NCBI GenBank assembly: GCA_021732445.1
Contig: JAKFUZ010000034.1
Location: forward strand, 1 to 64,000
Origin: Sphingomonas sp.
Lineage (GTDB): Bacteria > Pseudomonadota > Alphaproteobacteria > Sphingomonadales > Sphingomonadaceae
Length of the DNA stretch: 64,000 nucleotides
Reading direction: 5' to 3'
Shown here: in pieces, positions 34,370-43,439 of the stretch
Layout: the number at the start of each line of letters is the position of its first letter
Position numbering within the stretch: the stretch's first letter is position 1
Notes under the pieces: generated by a model
Seen by the model: the letters and a program-made list of their open reading frames with translations, nothing else
Database searches by the model: none
What the model was told of the DNA's origin: nothing
Program-made: the position numbers and the translations under genes

Positions 34370-35797
34370 TCACCTTTTTTCCGCCAGCGGCGCCGCGGCA
34401 TTGGCCGCTGTCGGGGGGAGCATCAGCCACAATAGCGCAACCGCAAACACGCAGGAGAGCGACGGCGTGCGCAGCGGATAATCCCCCACGCTGCCGAGTG
34501 CCAGCAGCGCAATCAGCACCGCGCCGAGCCGTGCAAAAACAACGTCGCGGCCAGCCCGCGCGCCAGCGTCCTGGCGGATGGCCGAAATCGTGGCCCGCGC
34601 ATAGCCCAGGAACGCGAGCGCCAGCAGAATCATCCCCGGCAGCCCCGCCACCAGCAACAGCTCCAGCCAGTCATTGTGCGCATGATTGACGTAGGACAGC
34701 GTCAGCAAGGCGTCAGGCTCGTCGATCTGAAAAACCTCGACAAAAGAGCCGATGCCCGAGCCAACCGGAAAATATTTCCACGCCATTGCGGCAACGCTGG
34801 GCCACATTTGCCAGCGATCATCAAGGTGCCCGGTGCCAAGCAAGCGTTGCAGCGCCTCGCCGCGCTGCATCCACACCGTCAGCGCGGCAACCAGCGCAAT
34901 CGCTGCCGCCGCCAGTAAAAGGACGCGGCGCGGCGCAGCAGCCCGGCCGCTTCCTATTGCCCGGCCAGGCGCCTCGCCGCGATATAGCACCAGGCATGAA
35001 ACAAGGCCCAGCACCGCCAGGATCAGCCCGGCGCGCGACCCGGTTACCAGCACCAGCGGCACGAGCGCCGCAACCAGCCCAAGCGCGACAAGGCCCCGCA
35101 CGCGCACTGAATTTCCCAGGCGTTGCCCCGTCCGCGCAAAAACTGGCAGCATCGGAAACAGGCACGCAAGCAAGATCGCCTGATGGTTTCGGTTGGCAAA
35201 TAGCCCGACCGCCGCCCCATTATTGGTCTGGCGATAGAAATAGAGCACGCCTTGCGGGTCGCCAATGACTTGCAGCACGCCCAACAGGCCGCTGAACAGT
35301 CCAAGCCCGAGCAGCACCGGCAGCAGCCGGTGTTGCTGCTCGCGGGTAAGCTGCAGCCCGTTCACCACCACGGCAAACGGCACGAACAGTGCAAAAAAGC
35401 TCGACCAGCCCGCACCCGGCACCATCGCCAGCGGCCGCCACACCTGGCCAAGCCCCGCCACACGATCAATCTCACGCAGGATTTGGCGACCGGGCAATGC
35501 TCCCCAAAGCGCCGGCGGCAGCGGGATCAGATGGATCAGGACGAGCGCGAAAATCGCGCCCGCCATCACCAGCACGGGCCTGGCCTGTCGCCAATGCGCA
35601 GCCGTCAGCCCCAGCAGCCCAACGCCGCAAAACAGCACCGCGAGCGGGCGCAGCACAACCAGCGAATCAATATTCTCCGACGACCCGCCCCCAAGAAGAA
35701 ATGTCAGCGCAAGATACCCGGCCAGCGCAGCGAAACGAACCGATCCCGCCGACGCCCGCCAGAGCCGCCAATCAACTGCAACCGCCGCTCTTGCCAT
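34370..35797 (-). CDS. O-antigen ligase/Wzy polymerase-family membrane protein
   Basis: A 475-residue membrane protein with about 11-12 hydrophobic helices. It contains the Wzy_C/WaaL-type periplasmic loop, with GVLYFYRQTNNGAAVGLFANRNHQAILLA early and YVNHAHNDWLELLLVAGLPGMILLA late; the HxHN-x-[WY]-L pattern is the family signature. It would polymerise repeat units (Wzy role) or ligate the chain. With Wzx, Wza and Wzc present, the polymerase role is the natural one. No second WaaL-like gene is seen nearby. The gap to the upstream dehydratase gene is 126 bases. Confidence 0.87.
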   Translation of the reverse strand: MARAAVAVDWRLWRASAGSVRFAALAGYLALTFLLGGGSSENIDSLVVLRPLAVLFCGVGLLGLTAAHWRQARPVLVMAGAIFALVLIHLIPLPPALWGALPGRQILREIDRVAGLGQVWRPLAMVPGAGWSSFFALFVPFAVVVNGLQLTREQQHRLLPVLLGLGLFSGLLGVLQVIGDPQGVLYFYRQTNNGAAVGLFANRNHQAILLACLFPMLPVFARTGQRLGNSVRVRGLVALGLVAALVPLVLVTGSRAGLILAVLGLVSCLVLYRGEAPGRAIGSGRAAAPRRVLLLAAAAIALVAALTVWMQRGEALQRLLGTGHLDDRWQMWPSVAAMAWKYFPVGSGIGSFVEVFQIDEPDALLTLSYVNHAHNDWLELLLVAGLPGMILLALAFLGYARATISAIRQDAGARAGRDVVFARLGAVLIALLALGSVGDYPLRTPSLSCVFAVALLWLMLPPTAANAAAPLAEKR

Positions 35798-35923
35798 TAT
35801 CGCTCGCCTGTCCCCAATGCGGGCGGGCCGCGCCGCTTATCGCGCGATCGGCGCTGCGCCCTGTGTGCGATCACCCTACACCGCCCGTTGGTGCGCGACG
35901 TGCCGTGCGCACGGACAGCGCCG

Positions 35924-37927
35924 TCACGCGGCGCAGATCGGTGGATCAAGTTCTTGCGCATCCGGCCACGCCATCGCGCTGCGCCGCTGGGCTGCTGCGC
36001 TGCTGTGCTGCGGCGCGCCAGGGGTCTCCACCGCCGCAAGCGGCATTGGGGAATGCTGAAATTCGGGCACCAGTTCCTTCAATGTCGCCCGCAGCGCCGC
36101 ATCGTCGCAGGCGGCAAGCTCGGCCGCGAATTGCCTGAGCCTAGGCTCAAGCCGGGGCCAGGGGATGAAGCCCTCATTAGCCTTCATGATGCGCGGATGC
36201 GAGGTGGGTGATGGATTGTCGCCAATCAGCAATTCCTCATAGAGCTTCTCGCCGGGCCGCAGCCCCACAATCCGCAGCTCAATATCGCCTTCCGGATGCT
36301 CGGCGGTACGCAACGTCAGCCCGCTCAATTCCACCATCCGGCAGGCCAGATCCATGATCCGCACCGGCTCTCCCATGTCGAGGACGAACACATCGCCGCC
36401 CCGCGCCATCGACCCGGCCTGCAGCACAAGCTGCGCCGCTTCGGGAATGGTCATAAAATAGCGAGTAATGTCGCGATGCGTTATCGTAATCGGGCCGCCA
36501 TGAGCGATCTGATTGCGAAACAACGGCACCACAGAGCCGCTGGACCCAAGCACATTGCCAAACCGCACCATCGTGAACTTGATGTCACCGCCCTCGGCCG
36601 CCAGCGCCTGCAAGATTTGCTCGGCCAGCCTCTTGGTCGCGCCCATCACGTTGGTCGGCCGCACCGCCTTGTCCGTGCTGATCAGGACGAAATCGCTGGC
36701 ACCATAAGCCCTGGCAAGCTGTGCCATCATCAGCGTGCCGAACACGTTGTTGCGCACGCCTTCCACCGCATTATTCTCCACCAGCGGCACATGCTTGTAG
36801 GCGGCGGCATGATAGATCGTGTCGGGCCGCCATTTGGCGAGAACGGCGCGCATCCGCAATTCATCTTGTACTGATCCAAGAATCGGGACGATCACGGTGT
36901 TGAGCGCGACGTCGGCCGCTTTGCGCTGCTCCAGTTCCTGGAGAATGGCGTAGAGATTATATTCGCTCTGCTCGACCAGCAGCAGCACCTCAGGGCGAAG
37001 CTGCAACACCTGACGACACAGCTCTCCGCCAATCGACCCGCCGCCGCCCGTAACCAGCACGGTTTTTCCGGCAATGTTCTGCGCCAGCAACAAGCGATCC
37101 GGCGGCACCGGATCACGGCCCAGCAAATCCTCGATATCGAGTTCGCGCAGATCATTTACCGTGACCTGGCCGGTCGCCAGATCGAGCAATCCCGGCAGCG
37201 TGCGCAGTGTTGCGGTGGTGCCGCGCATCGACACCAGAATTTCGTTGCGACGCCGGCGTGAGGCAGACGGAATCGCGAGCAACAAGTCGGCAACATCGAG
37301 CTGGGTAATCAGCCTTGCCAGATTTTCCGCCCCATAGATCCGCTTGCCGTTCAATATTCTGCCTTGCAGCGTTTTGTCATCATCGACAAAACCAACGACG
37401 TGCATGTCGTCACTGTCGCGCAGCGCAGCCGCAAGCTGGCGCCCCGCTGACCCGGCGCCATAGATGAGCACGCGGCGCCGATGCCCGGCGCGCTGCAACA
37501 GCTGCACCCGGCCACCCAGCACCCGCTGCACAATCGCCCGCGATGCCCCTACCGTGAGGAACAGCAGAATCGGCTGGATCAGCCCGGTGGTGCGCGGCAC
37601 CCCGACAAAGCCGATGGCCGAGAAAATACCCGCATAAAGAACGAAATAGACCGTGCAGGCCTTGAAAATCGTCGCCAGCCCTTCCCCGTCGGCATATCGG
37701 AATATCGCGCGGTACAGACCAAAGGCATAAAATAGCGGCAGCGCCAGAAGTAGCGCGCCAGCATAGGAAAGCCATTGCAGCGCTTCGGGAAATACCCAGT
37801 GATCCAACCGGAGCATATACGCGAAAGCCACGGTGAATATGCACATCGCGCCATCGACCAGCAACGCGATGGAGCGCTTGGTGATCCTGGAAAACGCAAG
37901 AATTCTGCGGCTTATGTGCATTCGCAT
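35924..37927 (-). CDS. membrane nucleotide-sugar 4,6-dehydratase (CapD/WbpM/PglF type)
   Basis: A 667-residue protein. Four N-terminal membrane helices (for example LVDGAMCIFTVAFAYMLRL and ALLLALPLFYAFGLYRAIF) are followed by a CoA-binding-like Rossmann domain (RVLIYGAGSAGRQLAAALRDSDDMHVVGFVDDD). The catalytic extended SDR comes next, with KTVLVTGGGGSIGGELCRQVL, YHAAAYKHVPLVENN, ISTDKAVRPTNVMGATKRLAEQ and TRYFMTIPEAAQLVLQA. As in PglF, the active site uses Met/Asp-Lys residues (STDKAVRPTNVMGATK) rather than the usual YxxxK. It dehydrates UDP-GlcNAc to the 4-keto-6-deoxy sugar, substrate for the DegT aminotransferase. It appears to head the leftward export operon. Confidence 0.92.
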   Translation of the reverse strand: MRMHISRRILAFSRITKRSIALLVDGAMCIFTVAFAYMLRLDHWVFPEALQWLSYAGALLLALPLFYAFGLYRAIFRYADGEGLATIFKACTVYFVLYAGIFSAIGFVGVPRTTGLIQPILLFLTVGASRAIVQRVLGGRVQLLQRAGHRRRVLIYGAGSAGRQLAAALRDSDDMHVVGFVDDDKTLQGRILNGKRIYGAENLARLITQLDVADLLLAIPSASRRRRNEILVSMRGTTATLRTLPGLLDLATGQVTVNDLRELDIEDLLGRDPVPPDRLLLAQNIAGKTVLVTGGGGSIGGELCRQVLQLRPEVLLLVEQSEYNLYAILQELEQRKAADVALNTVIVPILGSVQDELRMRAVLAKWRPDTIYHAAAYKHVPLVENNAVEGVRNNVFGTLMMAQLARAYGASDFVLISTDKAVRPTNVMGATKRLAEQILQALAAEGGDIKFTMVRFGNVLGSSGSVVPLFRNQIAHGGPITITHRDITRYFMTIPEAAQLVLQAGSMARGGDVFVLDMGEPVRIMDLACRMVELSGLTLRTAEHPEGDIELRIVGLRPGEKLYEELLIGDNPSPTSHPRIMKANEGFIPWPRLEPRLRQFAAELAACDDAALRATLKELVPEFQHSPMPLAAVETPGAPQHSSAAAQRRSAMAWPDAQELDPPICAA

Positions 37928-38143
37928 TATCGGATGTCCCTGCGACGCATCATGTTACACCCATCCCGCTTTCAGACTTGGAGTCAACAAGCGGGTCGTC
38001 CTAGCGATGGCGTGTGTCACAATTCAAGACAAAAGGTGCCAATTTCGCCATGACACGCCGAATGCGACGAAATTCAAGACGGGCCGATGGCCATTGCGCC
38101 GCCCGCCACGCCGGGTCAGCCTCCGGAACGGGGTACCGGCAGC

Positions 38144-38266
38144 TTACCCGCGAAGCCACCACCGCAGGATCGCCGCCACAACGCCGAGCGCGGCGACGCT
38201 CATCGCCCAGATGGCGACCAGCCATACCAGCCGCTGCCACAGCGGCCCGGCGTCAGGCGTCGCCAT
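38144..38266 (-). CDS. DUF2474 small membrane protein, CydX-like bd oxidase subunit
   Basis: A 40-residue single-helix protein (LWQRLVWLVAIWAMSVAALGVVAAIL, then the polar RWWLRG). Its ATG shares a base with the stop of the upstream cioB gene (TGATG), so it is translationally coupled. DUF2474 proteins sit after cioAB-type operons and are thought to play the part of CydX, stabilising the haem groups of the oxidase. It is below the normal ORF cut-off and appears in the track only within a longer frame (38144-38527). Confidence 0.8.
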   Translation of the reverse strand: MATPDAGPLWQRLVWLVAIWAMSVAALGVVAAILRWWLRG

Positions 38267-39270
38267 CAGTGATACCCCTGCGCTACCTTGCCGCGGAACA
38301 CCCAATAGGCCCAGCCGGTATAGCCAAGAATGACCGGCATCATGATGATCGCGCCAACCAGCATGAACCCCTGGCTTTCGGGCGGGGCGGCCGCGTCCCA
38401 AATCGAGATGGTGGGCGGAATGATGAACGGATACATGCTGATGGCCAGGCCCACATAGCTCAGGAAAAACACCCCCAGCGCCAGCATGAACGGCGCAACC
38501 TGCGCCCGCCGCGCCAGCGCTCGCCAAAAGGCGTAGCTCAAAATGGCAACGAGCAGCGGCACCTGTGCGGTGAAGATGATCCCCGGCCAGGCAAACCAGC
38601 TATGATAATAATCACGCTCAAGAAACGGCGTCCAGGCGCTGACTAAGGCCACGGCTGCAACCGTCGCTACGCCACAGCCCCGTGCGAGCCGATAGGCGTG
38701 CTGTTGCGTGCCGCCTTCCGTTTTGGCGATGAGCCATGTCGCACCCAGCAGTGCATAGCCCGCCAGCACGCTTGCTCCCGTAAGCAGGGAGAAGGGCGTC
38801 AGCCAATCCAGCCAGCCGCCGCTATAGGCCCGGCCGCTGACCGCCACGCCCTGCAACAGCGCGCCCAGAATGATGCCCTGGCACAGCGCCGCCATCACCG
38901 AGCCACCCGTGAACGCGGCATCCCAAAATGCCCGGTGCCGCGGGTCGCGCCAGCGAAATTCAAACGCCACCCCACGAAACACAAGCCCCAGCAGCATCGC
39001 GATGATCGGCGGATACATTGCCGGCATGATGATGGCATAAGCGAGCGGGAACGCGGCGAACAACCCGCCCCCGCCGAGCACCAGCCACGTCTCGTTGCCA
39101 TCCCACACCGGCGCAATCGCGTTCATCGCCTGGTCGCGCTCGTCGCCCACGGCAAAGGCCGGAAACAAGATGCCGATGCCCAGATCAAACCCGTCGAGCA
39201 CCACATACCCAAACACCGCAAATGCGATGATGCCCGCCCAGGCGAGCGGCAGCCAGTCCGCGGCGATCAT
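38266..39270 (-). CDS. cioB: cytochrome bd-type ubiquinol oxidase subunit II
   Basis: Subunit II of the bd quinol oxidase, 334 residues with about eight helices. Family marks are LPLAWAGIIAFAVFGYVVLDGFDLGIGILFP at the N-terminus, WDGNETWLVLGGGGLFAAFPLAY and the C-terminal GFMLVGAIIMMPVILGYTGWAYWVFRGKV. It overlaps the cioA stop by four bases. Together with CioA it reduces O2 to water with ubiquinol, without proton pumping, under low O2 or when cytochrome c oxidase is blocked. The naming follows the CIO subtype inferred from CioA. Confidence 0.93.
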   Translation of the reverse strand: MIAADWLPLAWAGIIAFAVFGYVVLDGFDLGIGILFPAFAVGDERDQAMNAIAPVWDGNETWLVLGGGGLFAAFPLAYAIIMPAMYPPIIAMLLGLVFRGVAFEFRWRDPRHRAFWDAAFTGGSVMAALCQGIILGALLQGVAVSGRAYSGGWLDWLTPFSLLTGASVLAGYALLGATWLIAKTEGGTQQHAYRLARGCGVATVAAVALVSAWTPFLERDYYHSWFAWPGIIFTAQVPLLVAILSYAFWRALARRAQVAPFMLALGVFFLSYVGLAISMYPFIIPPTISIWDAAAPPESQGFMLVGAIIMMPVILGYTGWAYWVFRGKVAQGYH

Positions 39271-40685
39271 GCCAGTTGCTCGGCAAGCTGGGTTGCAGCG
39301 GCACCAGAACCAATGCCGCCCGTGCGCGTCGGCCCGTCGTCAACCTGATGCGCACCGGGGTGAACACCCGCTGCCATCAGCTTCAATATGTACCAGGTGC
39401 CAACGCCGAACACGGCAAAATACACGACCACAAACGCCACCAGCGAGGCACCAACCGCAGGCGCTGCCAGCGGAGAGGCACTGTCGGCGGTCCGCAGCAG
39501 GCCATACACCGTATAGGGCTGGCGGCCGACTTCGGTGGTGATCCACCCCGCGATAACCGCGACGAACCCCGACGGCCCCATCGCAATTGCCGCGCGGTGC
39601 AGCCAGCGCCAGCCATAAAGCTTGCCCTGCGCCCGCGCGAGCAGGCTCCAGAGCCCCAGCCCGAGCATCGCCAGCCCAAGCCCGACCATCACCCGGAACG
39701 ACCAGAAGACAATCGCCACCGGCGGCTGCTTGTCGCGCGCAACGGTGTCGAGCCCCGCAAGCGGCGCGTCGGCATCATGTTTCAGGATCAGCGATGACAA
39801 TTTGGGAATCTCCACCGCATAATCGACGCGTTGCTCCGCCTGGTTCGGGATGCCGAACAGGATCAGCGGGGCGCCATTGGGGTGGCTTTGAAAATGCCCC
39901 TCCATCGCCATGATCTTGGCGGGCTGATGCGCCAGCGTGTTCAGCCCATGCTCGTCGCCGGCGACAATCTGAACCGGCGCGACGATCGCGGCCATCCACA
40001 TCGCCATCGAAAACATTTTGCGCGCGCGGACATCTTGCTGATCGCGCAGCAAATGCCAGGCGCCCGTTGCCCCCACGACCAGTGCCGTGGTGAGATAGGC
40101 GCCCGTCACCGTATGGACGAGCCGGAACGGAAAGCTCGGGTTGAAAATTACCGCCAGCCACGAACCGGCAAGCACAAACTGGCCCTTGTCGTTCATCGCA
40201 AAGCCTGCCGGCGTCTGCATCCAGCTGTTCGCCGACAAAATCCAGAAGGCGGAAATGAAGGTGCCTACCGCCACCATGCAGGTCGCCATAAAATGCAGCC
40301 GGGGGCCAACCTTGGCCATGCCGAACAGCATGACCCCCAAAAACCCTGCCTCAAGGAAAAACGCGGTGAGCACCTCATAGGCCAGCAATGGCCCGAGCAC
40401 TGGCCCGGTCTTGTCCGAAAACACCGACCAGTTGGTGCCAAACTGATAGGACATGACGATGCCCGACACGACACCCATCGCAAAGGTAACCGAAAAAATC
40501 TTCAGCCAGAACCGGAAAAGATCGAGATAAATCTGGTTTCGGGTGCGCAGCCACAGCCCTTCGAGCACCGCAAGATAGCTCGCCAGCCCGATCGAAAAGC
40601 TGGGAAAGATAAAGTGAAAGCTTACCGTGAAGGCAAACTGGATGCGGGCGAGCGTAATGGCATCAAACGCTTCAAGCATGGGCAA
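39267..40685 (-). CDS. cioA: cytochrome bd-type ubiquinol oxidase subunit I (cyanide-insensitive type)
   Basis: A 472-residue haem-bearing subunit. The N-terminus ARIQFAFTVSFHFIFPSFSIGLASYLAVLEG has the conserved His ligand. Later come SYQFGTNWSVFSDKTGPVLGPLLAYEVLTAFFLEAGFLGVMLFG, NSWMQTPAGF and GWITTEVGRQPYTVYGLLRTADS, which is the haem d region. The quinol-binding Q-loop is the short form found in cyanide-insensitive (CIO) oxidases. The gene starts the cioA-cioB-DUF2474 operon; no cydDC assembly genes lie in the window. Confidence 0.93.
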   Translation of the reverse strand: MPMLEAFDAITLARIQFAFTVSFHFIFPSFSIGLASYLAVLEGLWLRTRNQIYLDLFRFWLKIFSVTFAMGVVSGIVMSYQFGTNWSVFSDKTGPVLGPLLAYEVLTAFFLEAGFLGVMLFGMAKVGPRLHFMATCMVAVGTFISAFWILSANSWMQTPAGFAMNDKGQFVLAGSWLAVIFNPSFPFRLVHTVTGAYLTTALVVGATGAWHLLRDQQDVRARKMFSMAMWMAAIVAPVQIVAGDEHGLNTLAHQPAKIMAMEGHFQSHPNGAPLILFGIPNQAEQRVDYAVEIPKLSSLILKHDADAPLAGLDTVARDKQPPVAIVFWSFRVMVGLGLAMLGLGLWSLLARAQGKLYGWRWLHRAAIAMGPSGFVAVIAGWITTEVGRQPYTVYGLLRTADSASPLAAPAVGASLVAFVVVYFAVFGVGTWYILKLMAAGVHPGAHQVDDGPTRTGGIGSGAAATQLAEQLA

Positions 40686-40823
40686 TGCTCCTTTGCCCCG
40701 CGCCTTGCGCCTTAATCTCCGCTATAGGCAAGTGCGCAGCATGCAAACGTGATTATCGGCAGCGCAACAATGCCGGCGCCGTCCGCCTTTTCGCCGCGCG
40801 CCGTGAGCACGCGGTGTGCGCGG

Positions 40824-41426
40824 TCAGCGTTGTGGTTGCGCTCCCGGAGGCGGCGGCCCGCCGGGCACCGCTTGCTGGGCCTGCTGGCGCTGCTGCGCCT
40901 CGCGCACCACGCTTTCCGGCAGAAAGTCGATCAGCTCCACGTCAAATATGAGCAGCGAATTGGCCGGGATAGGCCCGGCGCCATTGGGGCCATAGGCAAG
41001 CTCGGGCTTCAGCCACAGGCGATATTTTGCGCCCTTGTGCATCAGCTTCAGGCCTTCGGAAAAGCCGGGGACACTGCCCGCCACCGGCAACGGCGTTGGC
41101 TGCTTGGACGCATCGAACACGGTGCCATCCCGCAGCTTGCCGGAATATTGGATGAGCGACACATCCTCATCGGTCGGGAAAGTCTCGCCCTCTCCCTTTT
41201 TCAGCACCTGATATTGCAGGCCCGAGGGTGTTTCGACAACACCGGGGCGGGTGCGGTTGAACGCCAGAAACGCCTCGTTCGTCGCGTTAGGATCATTGGC
41301 GATGGCCCCGGCGGTACCCGCAAAAGCCAGCCAGATCGCAAAAGCAACGGCCGCAGCAACGCCCGCCCAGATCCACAACAGCACGCCACGCTTGGTTGGC
41401 GGAATTGGCACAGCGGTGGTCGACAT
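40824..41426 (-). CDS. membrane-anchored FKBP-type peptidyl-prolyl cis-trans isomerase
   Basis: About 200 residues. The N-terminal helix (RGVLLWIWAGVAAAVAFAIWLAFAG) anchors it with the catalytic domain in the periplasm. The FKBP domain shows GLQYQVLKKGEGE, the catalytic-site residues in YSGKLRDGTVFDAS, VPGFSEGLKLMHKGAKYRLWL and AYGPNGAGPIPANSLLIFDVELI. The tail is Pro/Gln-rich (QQRQQAQQAVPGGPPPP). ATG 41426 was preferred over 41516 because it places a short polar region before the helix. The gene is downstream of rpsU on the same strand with a gap of 104 bases. Confidence 0.88.
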   Translation of the reverse strand: MSTTAVPIPPTKRGVLLWIWAGVAAAVAFAIWLAFAGTAGAIANDPNATNEAFLAFNRTRPGVVETPSGLQYQVLKKGEGETFPTDEDVSLIQYSGKLRDGTVFDASKQPTPLPVAGSVPGFSEGLKLMHKGAKYRLWLKPELAYGPNGAGPIPANSLLIFDVELIDFLPESVVREAQQRQQAQQAVPGGPPPPGAQPQR

Positions 41427-41530
41427 CGGACGATATTTTCCTGAACAAAACGGGTTGGCTGTTGCGCGCAAACAGGCGTTATGAAAACTGTCGGGCGCGG
41501 CCGATCCGAGCCGCACCGTGCCTTACGCCC

Positions 41531-41737
41531 TTATTTTACGCCGTCGCGCTCCATGCGCTTGCGTTCCATCTTGCGCGCACGGCGAACGGCGGCGGCGCGT
41601 TCACGGGCGCGCTTTTCCGACGGTTTTTCATAATGCCGGCGCAGCTTCATCTCGCGGTAGACGCCTTCACGCTGCAGCTTCTTTTTCAGGGCACGCAGCG
41701 CCTGGTCGACATTATTGTCGCGAACGATGATTTGCAT
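41531..41737 (-). CDS. rpsU: 30S ribosomal protein S21
   Basis: A 68-residue basic protein: [25 protein letters not shown] and [17 protein letters not shown] are the S21 signature in alphaproteobacteria. It binds the 3' end region of 16S rRNA near the anti-Shine-Dalgarno site. The track lists a longer frame (41875); ATG 41737 with an upstream GGAGA is the true start. Divergent from cysS, with 165 bases between the two starts. Full length for the family. Confidence 0.96.
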   Translation of the reverse strand: MQIIVRDNNVDQALRALKKKLQREGVYREMKLRRHYEKPSEKRARERAAAVRRARKMERKRMERDGVK

Positions 41738-41902
41738 AAACGCCAAAGTCTCCGGTAAATAGAAAATCGTCGTCGCAGACATTGGTCTGCGCCGTATCGC
41801 GGTGCCCCTAACAGCCGGGCGCCGGTGAATCAAGCGAAATGGCGGCGCCGCGACCCATCCTGGCGTTTGCGGCAACAGGCACCTCCGGCTAAGGATCGCG
41901 CC

Positions 41903-43345
41903 ATGAAAGCCACGCCCTTGACCCTTTACAACAGCATGACCCGGTCGATGGAACCGCTCGTGCCAATCAACCCGTCACTCGTGCGGATTTATACCTGCGG
42001 CCCCACGGTGTATAATTATCAGCACATCGGCAATATGCGCGCGTTCCTGTTCGCCGATACGCTTGGCCGGGCGATCCGCTGGAAGGGCTGGCCGGTAAAA
42101 CATATCATTAACATAACCGATGTCGGCCACCTCACCTCCGATGCGGATGCCGGCGAAGACAAGATGGAGCGCGCCGCCGCGGCGCAGTCCAAATCAATCT
42201 GGGAGATCGCGGCGCATTATACCGATGCGTTCAAGGCAGACGTCGCGCGGCTGAACATCACGACGGTGAGCGAATGGACGGTCGCCACGGATCATATCGA
42301 GCAAATGATCGCGTTCGCAAAAGCAATCGAGCGCGACTGCTACGAGATCGACGGCGGCCTGTATTTCGATACCTCCAAAGTGCCGGATTATGGCGCGCTC
42401 GCCCGCGCTGCGACCGATGAAGGCGAAAGCCGCATCGACGCGGTTGCCGGCAAACGCCGCCCGGCCGATTTCGCGATCTGGCGCACTTCCCCGCCAGGCG
42501 AGCAACGGCAGATGGAATGGGACTCTCCCTGGGGCAAGGGCGCGCCGGGCTGGCATCTGGAATGCTCGGTGATGAGCCACCAGCATCTTGGCCACCCGTT
42601 TGACATCCACACCGGCGGCATTGACCACCGCGAGATCCATCACCCCAATGAAATTGCCCAGAACCAGGCGTTTTGCGGTTGTGGCGACAGCGGCGCCCGC
42701 ATCTGGATGCACAATAATTTTCTGGTCGACCGGCGCGGCAAAATGTCGAAATCGAGCGGCGATTTCCTGCGCCTGCAAACGCTGATCGACGCCGGCTTCC
42801 ACCCGCTTGCCTATCGCCTGATGTGCCTGCAGGCGCATTACCGCAGCGAGATGGAATTTACCTGGGAAGGGTTGGCCGCGGCATCGGTGCGGTTGAAGCG
42901 CATGGTGATGGGTGTGGAGAAGCTGCTTGGCGATGGGGCCGGCAAGAACCTGCCCGGCGACCCCAACGACCTCGCGGACCAGCAGTTGCGCGAATTTGAG
43001 GCCGCAATTGCCAACGATCTCAACACCCCCTTGGCGTTGGCGAGCCTGGAAACGTTGATAACGCTGAAGGGTGTTGAGGCGGACCAAAAGCGCGCCATCA
43101 TCCTGCAAATGGACGCGGTGTTCGGGCTTAACCTCCTCACCCTCACCCGCGCCGATCTCCGCGTTCGCCCCGCCACCGCGGCGCTCAGCGACGCCGACAT
43201 CGAGGCCCGCCTCGACGACCGCAAAGCGGCGCGCGCCGCGAGGGATTTCCCCCGATCCGACGCGATCCGTGACGAACTGACCGCAGCCGGCATCGAGGTA
43301 ATGGATGGTGACCCGCTCGGCTGGGACTGGCGCGCGGTGCACTGA
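41903..43345 (+). CDS. cysS: cysteinyl-tRNA synthetase
   Basis: Charges tRNA-Cys. The 480-residue class Ia enzyme has the zinc-ligand Cys at [15 protein letters not shown] at residues 41-44, GWHLECSVM, the zinc-binding [18 protein letters not shown], the KMSKS loop ([11 protein letters not shown]) and the C-terminal anticodon region. ATG 41903 follows AAGGATCGCG, a good ribosome site; the track's 41825 start adds 26 non-conserved residues. Length is normal. It is followed by a dioxygenase gene after 94 bases. Confidence 0.96.
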   Translation: MKATPLTLYNSMTRSMEPLVPINPSLVRIYTCGPTVYNYQHIGNMRAFLFADTLGRAIRWKGWPVKHIINITDVGHLTSDADAGEDKMERAAAAQSKSIWEIAAHYTDAFKADVARLNITTVSEWTVATDHIEQMIAFAKAIERDCYEIDGGLYFDTSKVPDYGALARAATDEGESRIDAVAGKRRPADFAIWRTSPPGEQRQMEWDSPWGKGAPGWHLECSVMSHQHLGHPFDIHTGGIDHREIHHPNEIAQNQAFCGCGDSGARIWMHNNFLVDRRGKMSKSSGDFLRLQTLIDAGFHPLAYRLMCLQAHYRSEMEFTWEGLAAASVRLKRMVMGVEKLLGDGAGKNLPGDPNDLADQQLREFEAAIANDLNTPLALASLETLITLKGVEADQKRAIILQMDAVFGLNLLTLTRADLRVRPATAALSDADIEARLDDRKAARAARDFPRSDAIRDELTAAGIEVMDGDPLGWDWRAVH

Positions 43346-43439
43346 GTGGCCGATCTTCCGGCCGGGCGAAATCGCTTGCCCCGCCGGGCAGGCGCTGCAT
43401 GATGAGGCAGGCGCACAAGCTGCAACGCAGGAGAGACCC

